64,000 nucleotides of DNA from an uncultured Prevotellaceae bacterium (GTDB lineage: Bacteria > Bacteroidota > Bacteroidia > Bacteroidales > Bacteroidaceae), in assembly GCA_900319385.1 (NCBI GenBank), contig ONOG01000001.1, positions 62,001 to 126,000 on the forward strand, in the 5' to 3' direction. Below the pieces are notes generated by a model that saw only the letters and a list, made by a program, of their open reading frames with translations, had not been told where the DNA came from and searched no databases. A program made the translations under genes and the position numbers. Shown here piece by piece: positions 24,650 to 32,566 of the stretch; the stretch's first letter is position 1; every line of letters starts with the position of its first letter.

Positions 24650-25507
24650 ATGAAGAAACTTATGTTTCTGGCAGCCGCAGTTGCTGCCATGATGGTGGCC
24701 TCGTGCACGAAGAACGTGCAGGCCGACCTCAAAGCAGATGTTGACTCGCTGACCTACGACCTCGGTGTCGGACAGGCCGACGGTCTGAAGCAGTACATGA
24801 CCATGCAGCTGGGTGTCGATTCGACACAGCTCGACGAATTCATCCGCGGTATGCAGGAAGGTGCCCTCAACGACGCCGATCCCAAGCAGAACGCCTACCT
24901 CAAGGGACTCGAAGTAGGTAAGCAGGTGCAGCAGATGATCAAGGGCCTGACACAGGAAGTCTATGGCAACGACTCGACTAAGACGCTGAATGTCAACAAC
25001 CTGCTCGCCGGTCTGACCGACGGACTCAAGGGTACAGCCAAGATGACTTCGCAGCAGGCACTCGAGAGCTTCGAGAACCGTCTGCAGCCCCTCAAGGAAA
25101 AGAGCATGCTCGAACAGTACGGCGACAACAAGAAGGCTGGCGAGGACTATCTCGCAAAGAACGCTAAGGCTGAGGGCGTAACGACTCTGAAGAGCGGCGT
25201 TCAGTACAAGGTGCTCACCCCGGGCGCAGGTCCCCTGCCCACCGACAGCACCAAGGTGGAAGTGAAGTACGAAGGTAAGCTCATCGACGGCACCGTCTTC
25301 GACAGCAACCTCGAGCGCGAGCAGCCCTTCACGGTTGACCTCAAGACTCCCCACGTCATCGAAGGATGGGTCGAAGTGCTCAAGCTGATGCCCGTCGGAG
25401 CCAAGTGGGAAGTTACCATCCCTCAGGACAAGGCATACGGCTCGCAGAACATGGGCCAGATCAAGCCTTTCTCTACACTCATCTTCACCATCGAGCGTAA
25501 GAAGTAA
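24650..25507 (+). CDS. FKBP-type peptidyl-prolyl isomerase, lipoprotein
   Basis: 285 residues with a lipoprotein signal ('MMVASC', Cys19 lipidated). The helical FKBP_N-type region covers about 30-160 ('YDLGVGQADGLKQYMTMQLG'), and the catalytic FKBP domain follows from about 175 ('VEVKYEGKLIDGTVFDSN', 'VIEGWVEVLKLMPVG', 'YGSQNMGQIKPFSTLIFTIE'). Presumably a membrane-anchored periplasmic foldase. It lies 84 nt after the first FKBP; the spacer ends in an A/C-rich leader just before the ATG. Confidence 0.92.
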   Translation: MKKLMFLAAAVAAMMVASCTKNVQADLKADVDSLTYDLGVGQADGLKQYMTMQLGVDSTQLDEFIRGMQEGALNDADPKQNAYLKGLEVGKQVQQMIKGLTQEVYGNDSTKTLNVNNLLAGLTDGLKGTAKMTSQQALESFENRLQPLKEKSMLEQYGDNKKAGEDYLAKNAKAEGVTTLKSGVQYKVLTPGAGPLPTDSTKVEVKYEGKLIDGTVFDSNLEREQPFTVDLKTPHVIEGWVEVLKLMPVGAKWEVTIPQDKAYGSQNMGQIKPFSTLIFTIERKK

Positions 25508-25523
25508 TAACGCACACAACTGC

Positions 25524-25556
25524 CATCGCCGGTTCTCTGTACGGAGGCCGGCGATG
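25524..25556 (+). terminator. Hairpin after the second FKBP gene
   Basis: CATCGCCGG (25524-25532) pairs with CCGGCGATG (25548-25556). No T-tract follows, so termination may be partial. Confidence 0.5.
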
Positions 25557-25577
25557 TGCTCTTAATACACCATCAGT

Positions 25578-26594
25578 ATGAGACAGATATTCAGTATCGC
25601 TGCAGCCCTCCTGCTTGGCCTCTGCGTTGCCATGCCTGCCGCAGCGAAGGACAAGAAGCCCAAGAAGAACAAGAAAAACAAGACAGAGCAGTTTGTCGTC
25701 GAGACACCGGCGCTCCAGACCGCTGCCGACTCCACCGCCTACCTCTTCGGCGTCAGCCAGTCGCAGGGCCTGAAAGCGTACATCCAGCAGCAGATGGGGG
25801 TCGATACAGCCTACATCGACGACTTCGCGCGTGCCGTCATGGAGCGCGTCGCAGTCGATCCGACGGACAAGCAGGCCGTGGCCCGCAACGCCGGACTCCA
25901 GATCGGAGGCCAGATAGAGCAGATGGCCACTCAGTTCTCGAAGGACTACTACGCCGCCGAACCCGACAAGAAGGTTGACACCCGTCTGGTCGCCGCAGCC
26001 ATCCTTGCCGGACTCTACGGCAAGTCCGACGTGACCGCCGAGCAGGCCATGCAGAAGTTCCGTACGGCGATGACCGAACGCCAGAAGCAGAATGCCGAGC
26101 TTCTGTACGGCTCCAACCGCGAGGCAGGCAAGGCTTTCCTCGAGGAGAACAAGAAGAAGGAAGGCGTCGTCGTCCTGCCCAGCGGACTGCAGTACAAAGT
26201 CCTCACACAGGGCAACGGCCCCGTACCCACCGCCACACAGAAGGTGAAGGTGAACTATGAGGGACATCTCATCGACGGCACCGAGTTCGACTCCAGCTAC
26301 AAGCGCGGCCAGGCTGCCACGTTCAAGGCCAACCAGGTGATCAAGGGCTGGACCGAAGCGCTTACCCGTATGCCGGTCGGCTCGAAGTGGGAGCTGTATA
26401 TCCCGCAGGAACTCGCCTATGGCGACCGCGAGACGGGCAGCATCAAGCCTTATTCGACCCTCATCTTCACCGTCGAGCTCCTCGGCATCGAAGAGGACGA
26501 GCCGAAGGCTGAGGCTACGAAGGCCACACCCAAGGTGACCAGCGTCAAGGCTCCGGCCAAGGCCACACCGCGCAAGGCCGGAAAGAAGAAGTAA
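25578..26594 (+). CDS. FKBP-type peptidyl-prolyl isomerase, secreted, with basic tail
   Basis: 338 residues: Sec signal 1-23 ('MPAAAK'), a Lys-rich stretch, a helical N-terminal domain ('[20 protein letters not shown]') homologous to that of the neighbouring lipoprotein, then the FKBP domain ('[19 protein letters not shown]', '[12 protein letters not shown]'). A Lys/Ala/Thr-rich tail of about 40 residues ends in 'KAGKKK', unusual for FKBPs and possibly for binding acidic surfaces. Third in the tandem set and ended by a strong terminator. Confidence 0.9.
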   Translation: MRQIFSIAAALLLGLCVAMPAAAKDKKPKKNKKNKTEQFVVETPALQTAADSTAYLFGVSQSQGLKAYIQQQMGVDTAYIDDFARAVMERVAVDPTDKQAVARNAGLQIGGQIEQMATQFSKDYYAAEPDKKVDTRLVAAAILAGLYGKSDVTAEQAMQKFRTAMTERQKQNAELLYGSNREAGKAFLEENKKKEGVVVLPSGLQYKVLTQGNGPVPTATQKVKVNYEGHLIDGTEFDSSYKRGQAATFKANQVIKGWTEALTRMPVGSKWELYIPQELAYGDRETGSIKPYSTLIFTVELLGIEEDEPKAEATKATPKVTSVKAPAKATPRKAGKKK

Positions 26595-26631
26595 GCCTCG
26601 TTTTCCCCACGACTTACACCTATTTATATAT

Positions 26632-26670
26632 ATGGCGCACCGATGGCAATCCGTCGGTGCGCCATTTTTA
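26632..26670 (+). terminator. Intrinsic terminator of the FKBP cluster
   Basis: ATGGCGCACCGA (26632-26643) pairs with 26654-26665 over a 10-nt loop, followed by TTTTTA. Confidence 0.92.
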
Positions 26671-26784
26671 TCTCCACTTTGCAGAATCCCATCTATCTGA
26701 CAGCGCACAGAGCGAAAAATGTGCAAAATGCAACTTTTTTTTGTTTTTCTTGATAAAAATTGTGCGACTCCAACAAATTTTCCT

Positions 26785-26792
26785 TATATTTG
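26785..26792 (+). promoter_or_regulatory. Promoter of the Lrp-family gene
   Basis: TATATTTG, 29 nt before the ATG, with TTGTG about 21 nt further upstream as a candidate -33 box. Confidence 0.65.
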
Positions 26793-26821
26793 CTACGAAT
26801 AACTTTCAATAAGCACATATT

Positions 26822-27298
26822 ATGGAAAAGATTGACCGCTTGGATAAGCAAATTATGGAGATCATCTCCAGCAATGCACGCATCCCGTTCAAGGATGTGG
26901 CAGCAGCATGCGGTGTGTCGCGTGCAGCCATCCACCAGCGGGTGCAGCGTCTCATCGACATGAACGTGATCGTCGGCTCGGGATACCACGTCAACCCCAA
27001 GAGCCTGGGCTACAACACCTGCACCTACGTGGGCATCCGGCTGGAGAAAGGCTCGATGTACAAACGCGTGGTGGACGAACTGAAGGACATTCCGGAGATA
27101 GTCGAATGCCACTACACCACGGGTCCCTACACGATGCTTGTCAAGCTCTACGCCCGCGACAACGAACAGTTGATGGAATTGCTCAACACCCGCATTCAGG
27201 GCATACAGGGTGTCGATTCGACCGAGACGCTCATCTCGCTCGACCAGAGCATCAAGAAGGAAGTGCCCATCAGCGTCGGCGAGGAGGGCGCAAAGTAA
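26822..27298 (+). CDS. Lrp/AsnC-family transcriptional regulator
   Basis: 158 residues. An N-terminal winged helix at 4-55 ('LDKQIMEIISSNARIPFKDVAAACGVSRAAIHQRVQRLIDM') and a C-terminal RAM ligand/oligomer domain ('TCTYVGIRLEKGSMYKRVV', 'VECHYTTGPYTMLVKLYARD') are the full Lrp plan. Such proteins form octamers and respond to amino acids. The target is unknown; the FKBP cluster upstream and the DUF4491 gene 15 nt downstream are neighbours, and the latter is likely co-transcribed. Confidence 0.92.
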   Translation: MEKIDRLDKQIMEIISSNARIPFKDVAAACGVSRAAIHQRVQRLIDMNVIVGSGYHVNPKSLGYNTCTYVGIRLEKGSMYKRVVDELKDIPEIVECHYTTGPYTMLVKLYARDNEQLMELLNTRIQGIQGVDSTETLISLDQSIKKEVPISVGEEGAK

Positions 27299-27313
27299 GC
27301 CGACACTGCTCAC

Positions 27314-27640
27314 ATGGAACATCTGCATTTCGAAGGCCTGCTCATCGGCGTGGCCACATTCCTGATTATCGGCATCTTCCACCCCATCATCATCAAGATG
27401 GAGTACTACAGCGGCACCCGCTACTGGTGGGCGTTGCTCGTCGGCGGCCTGATTGCCCTGTTCGTAGGCCTCTTCTTCGTCGAGAACATCGTGCTCAATG
27501 CCATCCTCGGAGCCTTCGCCTTCTCGGCCTTCTGGGGCATCGGCGAACTGTTCCAACAGGAGCAGCGCGTCAAGAAAGGTTGGTTCCCACGCAACCCCAA
27601 GCGCCGCTATCCCTGGGATGACACCCCGAACGGTGAATAA
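27314..27640 (+). CDS. DUF4491-like small membrane protein
   Basis: 108 residues with three membrane helices ('LLIGVATFLIIGIFHPIIIK', 'WWALLVGGLIALFVGLFF', 'AILGAFAFSAFWGIGEL') and a basic tail 'RVKKGWFPRNPKRRY'. I recall this as DUF4491, found in Bacteroidota and some Firmicutes, function unknown. Co-transcribed with the Lrp-family gene. Confidence 0.8.
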   Translation: MEHLHFEGLLIGVATFLIIGIFHPIIIKMEYYSGTRYWWALLVGGLIALFVGLFFVENIVLNAILGAFAFSAFWGIGELFQQEQRVKKGWFPRNPKRRYPWDDTPNGE

Positions 27641-27693
27641 CACACGGCGTGTTAACCACGAATGACGCGAATGACACGAATGAGAAAATGGAC

Positions 27694-27870
27694 GTTTTTG
27701 TCCTCCTCATTCGTGTCATTCGTGCAATTCGTGGTCACATCAAATCCGCGTAATTCGTGTCATTCGCGTCATTTGTGGTTACATCAAATCCGCGCAATTC
27801 GTGTCATTCGTGCAATTCGTGGTTACATCAAATCCGCGTCATTCGTGTCATTCGCGTCATTCGTGGTTAC
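27694..27870. repeat. 44-bp tandem repeat with short subrepeats
   Basis: 'ACATCAAATCCGCG' recurs at about 27737, 27781 and 27825, exactly 44 bp apart. Each unit also contains ATTCGTGTC/ATTCGCGTC/ATTCGTGGT variants at about 9-bp steps. The preceding 27657-27690 carries the same word inverted (CGAATGACACGAATGA), so the region can fold back. It fills the gap between two convergent genes. Confidence 0.85.
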
Positions 27871-27879
27871 ACTCCCCAT

Positions 27880-28284
27880 TCACAAATAGGGCGCAAACTT
27901 CTGGTTGAGTTCGTCGCAATCCTGCAGCACGCCATCGACCACGCACACCGTATCGACCTGTGCCCGCAGGCAGAGTTTCTCGTCGCTGGCGCGATAGATG
28001 TCCTGCATGAAGATATACTTCACACTCTCCTTCTTCAGCCAAAGCCTTGAGATAAACTCGTCGCCGCTGCGCAGCGGAATCTTGTACTGCATCGTCACGC
28101 GGGCAACCACGCAGTCGATGCCCCGTGCGTGGAGGTCGGCAAAGCTCACGCCGTGGCTGAGCAGAAACTCGTGGCGCGTGTGCTCGGTGTAGTGCTGGTA
28201 GTTGGCATTGTTGACAATGCCCTGCAGGTCGCATTCGTAGTCGCGCACCTTCATGCGCAGTTCGTAGATGTATTTCTTAGCCAT
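27880..28284 (-). CDS. Acyl-CoA thioesterase, 4HBT/YbgC hotdog family
   Basis: 134 residues from 'MAKKYIYELRMKV' (ATG at 28284); a 12-codon upstream extension passes through the promoter and is rejected. 'VRDYECDLQGIVNNANYQHYTEHTRHEFL' is the YbgC/4-hydroxybenzoyl-CoA thioesterase signature, with Asp in 'CDLQGIVNNANY' as catalytic candidate. It hydrolyses a short acyl-CoA or acyl carrier substrate, unknown here. Own TACCTTTG box. Confidence 0.88.
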   Translation of the reverse strand: MAKKYIYELRMKVRDYECDLQGIVNNANYQHYTEHTRHEFLLSHGVSFADLHARGIDCVVARVTMQYKIPLRSGDEFISRLWLKKESVKYIFMQDIYRASDEKLCLRAQVDTVCVVDGVLQDCDELNQKFAPYL

Positions 28285-28306
28285 CGCTTGTTTGTGATTT
28301 CGACTG

Positions 28307-28314
28307 CAAAGGTA
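28307..28314 (-). promoter_or_regulatory. -7 promoter box of the 4HBT thioesterase gene
   Basis: Minus-strand TACCTTTG, 23 nt before the ATG at 28284. Confidence 0.65.
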
Positions 28315-28329
28315 CGACAAAAAAAGTGA

Positions 28330-28361
28330 ATATTAAAAATTAAAAATTAAAAATTAAAAGT
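28330..28361. repeat. ATTAAAA heptamer array
   Basis: Four successive 7-bp ATTAAAA units, directly abutting the 22-bp array of element B. Confidence 0.75.
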
Positions 28362-28363
28362 CA

Positions 28364-28495
28364 GCCGGCGTGCGCGACAAAGCCGGTGGCTGTGCGCTGC
28401 AGGCTCTGCCGGTGTACGCACCAGACTCCCGTCGTCCGCCCTGCAAACCCAGCCCTTGTGCCCTTCCTACTCAGCCGTTGCGCCGAATAAAGTCA
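28364..28495. repeat. 22-bp phased array, left arm of element B
   Basis: Units start at 28364, 28386, 28408, 28430, 28452 and 28474, six exact 22-bp steps as in element A. They open with GCCGG/GTGGC/GCCCT and carry TGCGC-like words near position 8; unit identity is moderate. Confidence 0.75.
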
Positions 28496-28596
28496 AAATA
28501 TCATTGATATTTTCAGGAATATCAATGGAATTTGTACAAATATCAATGGAATTCTCAAAAATATCAATGATATTTTGAGTTTATTCGGCGCAGCGG
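28475..28596. repeat. Element B: inverted repeat with four 21-bp units
   Basis: Four 21-bp units (28496-28516, 28517-28537, 28538-28558, 28559-28579) based on AAATATCAATGGAATT. The arms pair: CCGTTGCGCCGAATAAA on the left against CCGCTGCGCCGAATAAA on the complementary right arm. Same unit number and size as elements A and C, but the arm sequence (GAATAAA) is its own, and left and right arms match each other better than they match the other copies. Confidence 0.9.
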
Positions 28597-28719
28597 ATGG
28601 GTCCTGTCTGCGCCGGGGTTGAGTTTGAAGGGCACGGTGGCTGAGTTCAATGTGCGGACCGACAGCACATTGGCTGGACATGGGGCAGGTGAGGAGTGCC
28701 GTCGGGCTACGGTGTCTTG
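28588..28719. repeat. 22-bp phased array, right arm of element B
   Basis: Segments starting GCGC/GCGC/GCAC/GCGG/GGAC/GCCG recur at 28588, 28610, 28632, 28654, 28676 and 28698, exactly 22 bp apart, and run up to and slightly past the methyltransferase stop codon (28707). Confidence 0.6.
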
Positions 28720-29975
28720 CGGCAGCGGACAAGGGCGTGCTGCCCGTCGGCGAGGGTGGTGGCGAAGAGATAGTCGTCGCCACCCTCGCCCAGATGGAGA
28801 CGGCGGCGCAGCTCGGCCACCCCGAGGGGGAAGTTGCGCACGCTGAGGTTCGCCTTGCTCAGTCCGGCGAGCAAGGCCTTGAGTTTTCGTTTGGCAAAGT
28901 CGGACGACGCCACGACCTCGAAGCATCGGCCAGGGAAGTCTGCCACGAGCGTGTCGGCGGTGTAGAGGTGGCTGCTCGGGTGCAGCTTTTCGAGGCTGTA
29001 CCGCTGTGCCACACACTTGTATGCCCCAGCCTTCAGCACCGAGGCATTCGGCTCGTAGAGGTAGCGGCGCAGCGTCGTGGTGTAGGGGCAGGCGGCCTGC
29101 CGTTCCTCGGCGTGGGTGAAGACGAAGGTCTGGCGCGGATGACGGTCGGACAGGTTGACGCAGACGTATGCCTCGCCACGCTCCCCAGCCAGGGGTGTGG
29201 TGTCCTGCGCGGGTGAGGCGGCGCTGCCTTTTATAATAAGTAGGAGTTCCTTGCATTCGCCGTCGACGCTCACCACGTGGACTTCGCCGACGCCCTGCAG
29301 CTCGCGGAGGGCTGCGGAGAGGTCGAGCATGGGCGAGAGTTTGAGCATCAGCACGTCGCAGCGTTCGCGCAGCGAGGTCAGCAGACGTGCCACGTCGGGG
29401 GTGCAGTCGGCGATGGCGTAGGTGCGGCCGCCGTGCTGGTCGCGGCGTGCAGGGTCGAGGAAGAGGAGGTACTGGCGTGGCAGACGCGCCAGGGCCTGTT
29501 CGCAGTCGGTGCACAGCACGTCGGCACGGTCCACGCCCAGCAGCGGCAGGTTGTGGCGCGCCAGGTCGCACAGTTCGGGGCTGCGCTCGACGAACGTGAG
29601 TCGGCAGGGCGACAAGCTCTGTGCCAGCATCGTCGCATCGACACCGAAGCCGCCCGTCAGGTCGGCCATCCTCCGTGTCGCCTCCGTGCGCCCTTCACCG
29701 CTCGCGAGGAGGTGACGGCGGGCCACTTCGCCCTTGTATCGTGCCGTCAACTCCGACGAACACTGCTCCATCGACAGCTGCTCGGGATAGCGGATGGCGT
29801 CGTTCGCCGCCCAGCTTGGCAGCTTCTGCCGCGCCCGCTGCCACGCCGCAATCTGCACACAGGCCTGCCGTACATCGACCTGGGGCCAACGCCGCGCACT
29901 GAGCATCAGCTCACGGACGTCGTCCTGCCGGTGCTCGCGGACAAATTGGAGGGTGTGTTCGTCGAGAGTGTTCAT
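28707..29975 (-). CDS. Class I SAM methyltransferase with THUMP-like C-terminal domain
   Basis: 422 residues from 'MNTLDEHTLQF' (ATG at 29975); longer extensions cross the promoter and repeat. SAM motif I is 'ADLTGGFGVDATM' (105-115), followed by 'TFVERSPELCDLARHN' and 'LLFLDPARRD', a typical MTase motif IV. The C-terminal 150 residues ('YLYEPNASVLKAGAYK', 'FEVVASSDFAKRKLKALLAGLSKANLSVRNF' read as two strands and helices) match the THUMP-like domain of a Bacteroidota family of unknown substrate, probably RNA. Own promoter box. Confidence 0.82.
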   Translation of the reverse strand: MNTLDEHTLQFVREHRQDDVRELMLSARRWPQVDVRQACVQIAAWQRARQKLPSWAANDAIRYPEQLSMEQCSSELTARYKGEVARRHLLASGEGRTEATRRMADLTGGFGVDATMLAQSLSPCRLTFVERSPELCDLARHNLPLLGVDRADVLCTDCEQALARLPRQYLLFLDPARRDQHGGRTYAIADCTPDVARLLTSLRERCDVLMLKLSPMLDLSAALRELQGVGEVHVVSVDGECKELLLIIKGSAASPAQDTTPLAGERGEAYVCVNLSDRHPRQTFVFTHAEERQAACPYTTTLRRYLYEPNASVLKAGAYKCVAQRYSLEKLHPSSHLYTADTLVADFPGRCFEVVASSDFAKRKLKALLAGLSKANLSVRNFPLGVAELRRRLHLGEGGDDYLFATTLADGQHALVRCRKTP

Positions 29976-29997
29976 CTGTCGTCTGAATGTCTGTGTG

Positions 29998-30005
29998 CAA
30001 AGGTA
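29998..30005 (-). promoter_or_regulatory. -7 promoter box of the THUMP-like methyltransferase gene
   Basis: Minus-strand TACCTTTG, 23 nt before the ATG at 29975. Confidence 0.65.
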
Positions 30006-30013
30006 CGACAAAA

Positions 30014-30100
30014 AAAGTGATAAGTGAAAAGTGATAAGTGAAAAATGGAAAATTAAAAAATAAAAATTAAAAATCAAAAAAGTGAAAATTGAAAAATGAT
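30014..30100. repeat. Mixed heptamer arrays (GTGATAA/GTGAAAA, then TAAAAAT)
   Basis: A 7-bp period is clear in 30016-30045 (GTGATAA alternating with GTGAAAA) and continues more loosely in A/T-only sequence to about 30100. Confidence 0.75.
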
Positions 30101-30552
30101 AATTGGCAATTAAAGGTCTGCCTGCCGAAAGAACTGAGGGACGAACGCTGGGAGCGCAGTCGTCCCCGTCCGCAAAGTGCAGGCGAGATGTCCGCATGCC
30201 GACGACTCTCTTTGTCCACATGAAGCGGGCAGGGACGCCCGTGCTCCGACCCATAGATGGCGGACGGGGTAAAAACGGACAGAATTTTGGCGAAATATTC
30301 AAGGAAAACTGCTGACGCGCAACTTTCTTTTACTTTTTTTGAAAAAAAACTTGAAATAATTTTGAAATACGAACTTATTTTCTGAAATTTGCACTCGGAA
30401 AAATAATAATTTTTTCATAGTTAAGGTTTAGGTTAAAAAAAGGGAGGCAAGGGTTCGTGAGAGCCCTTGTCTTTGTATGCACCCCCATGAATTTGTGTGT
30501 GCAGCCCCCCGTAGCCGACACCACCGACTGCCCCTGCGTAAACTTCGACTCT
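30101..30552 (+). other. Gene-free spacer before the radical SAM gene
   Basis: 30110-30290 is GC-rich with 'GGGACGAACGC...' and GGCGGACGGGG runs and no convincing ORF. 30300-30420 is AT-rich with TGAAATTTG at 30384-30392, one base from a -7 box. 30442-30470 can form a hairpin (CAAGGG with CCCTTG). An alternative, longer start of the next gene would lie at 30457. Confidence 0.4.
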
Positions 30553-31389
30553 ATGGAAGAAAACCAGCGTAAGACCCACCAGGACGGCTTCCCCGACCTG
30601 CAAGCCGACGGCCACGGCCGCCTGTTCCCATCGCCTGTGTTCGGACCCGTCCACAGCCGACGCCTGGGCGTGTCGCTGGGGGTGAATCTGCTGCCGGCCG
30701 ACGGCAAGGTGTGCTCGTTCGACTGCATCTACTGCGAATGTGGCTACAACGCCGAGCGCCGTCCCCACCAGCGTTTTCCGAGCCGTGAAGACGTGCGCGA
30801 GGCACTGCGCACGAAGCTCGACTCGATGCGGCAGGAAGGCGTCGTGCCCGATGTGCTGACCTTTGCCGGCAACGGCGAGCCGACGCTCCATCCGGAGTTC
30901 CTCGGCGTGATTGAAGACACCTGCCGCCTGCGCGACGAGTTCTGCCCGCAGGCCCGCATCACGGTGTTGAGCAATGCCGCCGAGCTGATGAAGGACGATG
31001 TGTTCCGCGCCCTGCAACTGGTCGATAACAACTGCCTGAAGCTCGACACCGTGTCGCAGGACTATATCCGGCGCGTGGATCGTCCGGTTTCGGCCCGCTA
31101 CGACGTGACGAAAGTGATAGAGCGCATGAAGCAGTTTCGCGGCCATTGCACGATTCAGACGCTCTTCCTGCGCGGTCGGCACGAAGGCTGCGACGTCGGC
31201 AACACGGGAGACGACTACGTCGGTCCGTGGCTCGAGGTGCTGCGCGAGATTGGTCCGCAGGAGGTGCAAGTCTATACCATCGACCGCCAGACGCCTTCGC
31301 CCCTGCTCGAAAAGGCAACGCCACAGGAGCTGGACCGCATCGCCGAGCAAGTGCGTGCGCTGGGCATTGCCTGCCAGGTTTCGTACTGA
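30553..31389 (+). CDS. Radical SAM protein (COG0731/Tyw1-like)
   Basis: 278 residues from 'MEENQRKTHQD'; a start at 30457 would add 32 residues that look non-conserved. The cluster motif is Cys54-x3-Cys58-x2-Cys61 ('KVCSFDCIYCECG'), preceded by 'PVHSRRLGVSLGVNLLP', typical of the COG0731 group. 'LTFAGNGEPTLHPEF' and 'TVLSNAA' are standard radical SAM barrel strands. The reaction is unknown; COG0731 includes the wybutosine enzyme, but this branch is usually uncharacterised. The acyltransferase gene follows after 18 nt. Confidence 0.85.
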   Translation: MEENQRKTHQDGFPDLQADGHGRLFPSPVFGPVHSRRLGVSLGVNLLPADGKVCSFDCIYCECGYNAERRPHQRFPSREDVREALRTKLDSMRQEGVVPDVLTFAGNGEPTLHPEFLGVIEDTCRLRDEFCPQARITVLSNAAELMKDDVFRALQLVDNNCLKLDTVSQDYIRRVDRPVSARYDVTKVIERMKQFRGHCTIQTLFLRGRHEGCDVGNTGDDYVGPWLEVLREIGPQEVQVYTIDRQTPSPLLEKATPQELDRIAEQVRALGIACQVSY

Positions 31390-31407
31390 TTTCCTAACAA
31401 TGACGCC

Positions 31408-32466
31408 ATGACGAATATCCCTGCCCGTTCGCCCGAAAAGCCCACTGCGACAGCTCCGTTCGCCGACCGCCATGTGGCAGCCGACAACTGCTTCACGCTG
31501 ATTCGCTATGTGTTGGCTCTGTGCATCTTCTGTAACCATTTGTGCTACGCTTCGGGGCGCGATATCTTCCTTTGCTATGGCGGCATCTTTGTCGAATGCT
31601 TCTTCGTCATCAGCGGTTATCTGACGATGAACAGCTATGTGCGTCGCGACGACTGGCGCGATTTTGCCCATCGGCGTATGCGACGTATCCTGCCTGGCTA
31701 CGTTTCAACGGTTTTCATCTGTTTTGCCATCGGCATCGTGTTCACCACCCTGCCGCTGAGTGACTTCTTCAGTCGGGCGGAAACATGGAGATACCTGGGC
31801 TCCAACTTGCTTTTCCTCAACTTCCTGCAACCGACGTTGCCGGGGCTTTGGGACCATCATGCCATGCCGACCGTCAACTCTTCGTTGTGGACCATGAAGA
31901 TCGAAGTGCTCTTCTATCTGTCGGTTCCCCTCGTCACGTGGGCCATCAAGCGGTGGAAGCCTGCCCTTGTGTTCGGACTGATCACGTTCTTCTCGTGGAT
32001 ATGGTACACCACCACCCATTACATTTTCACCACGACCGGCCAGCACATGTACTATACGCTCAACCACCAAATCATGGGCGAACTGCAGTTTTTCTACTTC
32101 CCCGTCCTGCTGCTGTGGTATCGCGACTGGTTCGTGCGTCATGAGCGGGTGCTGACGGTGGCAGCCCTCGCCCTGCTTGTCCTGAGCTACACCTGGCTTC
32201 CACAAGCGGCCTACTTTAACTTTTTCAGCCTTTCGGTGTTGCTTCTTGTGGTGGCTTACCGCCTCGAAGCCTTCGTCCATGCGCGGCGCTGGAAAGATGT
32301 GAGTTACGAGTTCTACCTCCTGCGCTTCCCCACACTTCAGGTGTGTGTCGAGTTGTTGCCGGCAGTGTCCCTGCCCGTCCTGGCTGCCGTGTCCCTGCCA
32401 GTGCTGTTTGCGCTGTCCTTTGTGTTCAACCTCTGGTGCAAGTTCGTTTCGAAACGTATGCAGTGA
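31408..32466 (+). CDS. Acyltransferase 3 (OafA/NolL) family membrane protein
   Basis: 352 residues, about ten membrane helices. 'NCFTLIRYVLALCIFCNHLCY' and 'GGIFVECFFVISGYLTMNSY' are the family signatures, with the catalytic-type His in 'CNH' and the ISG motif; 'SSLWTMKIEVLFYL' is also diagnostic. Such enzymes transfer acetyl or other acyl groups to surface sugars or lipids. Likely co-transcribed with the radical SAM gene. Confidence 0.88.
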   Translation: MTNIPARSPEKPTATAPFADRHVAADNCFTLIRYVLALCIFCNHLCYASGRDIFLCYGGIFVECFFVISGYLTMNSYVRRDDWRDFAHRRMRRILPGYVSTVFICFAIGIVFTTLPLSDFFSRAETWRYLGSNLLFLNFLQPTLPGLWDHHAMPTVNSSLWTMKIEVLFYLSVPLVTWAIKRWKPALVFGLITFFSWIWYTTTHYIFTTTGQHMYYTLNHQIMGELQFFYFPVLLLWYRDWFVRHERVLTVAALALLVLSYTWLPQAAYFNFFSLSVLLLVVAYRLEAFVHARRWKDVSYEFYLLRFPTLQVCVELLPAVSLPVLAAVSLPVLFALSFVFNLWCKFVSKRMQ

Positions 32467-32525
32467 CGATGAGCGTTAATTCCGAAAAACTTCGTCTTTC
32501 GTTTTGTTTTCCGCTCGCTTAATCG

Positions 32526-32533
32526 TAACTTTG
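32526..32533 (+). promoter_or_regulatory. -7 promoter box of korAB
   Basis: TAACTTTG, 33 nt before the korA ATG. Confidence 0.7.
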
Positions 32534-32566
32534 CAGCGGCAAATTCTGTACCTATTATATTTGTAA

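Noticed and set aside
30103..30315. 70-codon plus-strand frame before the radical SAM gene
   Set aside because: No ribosome-binding context, no motif, and the composition of GC-rich spacer.
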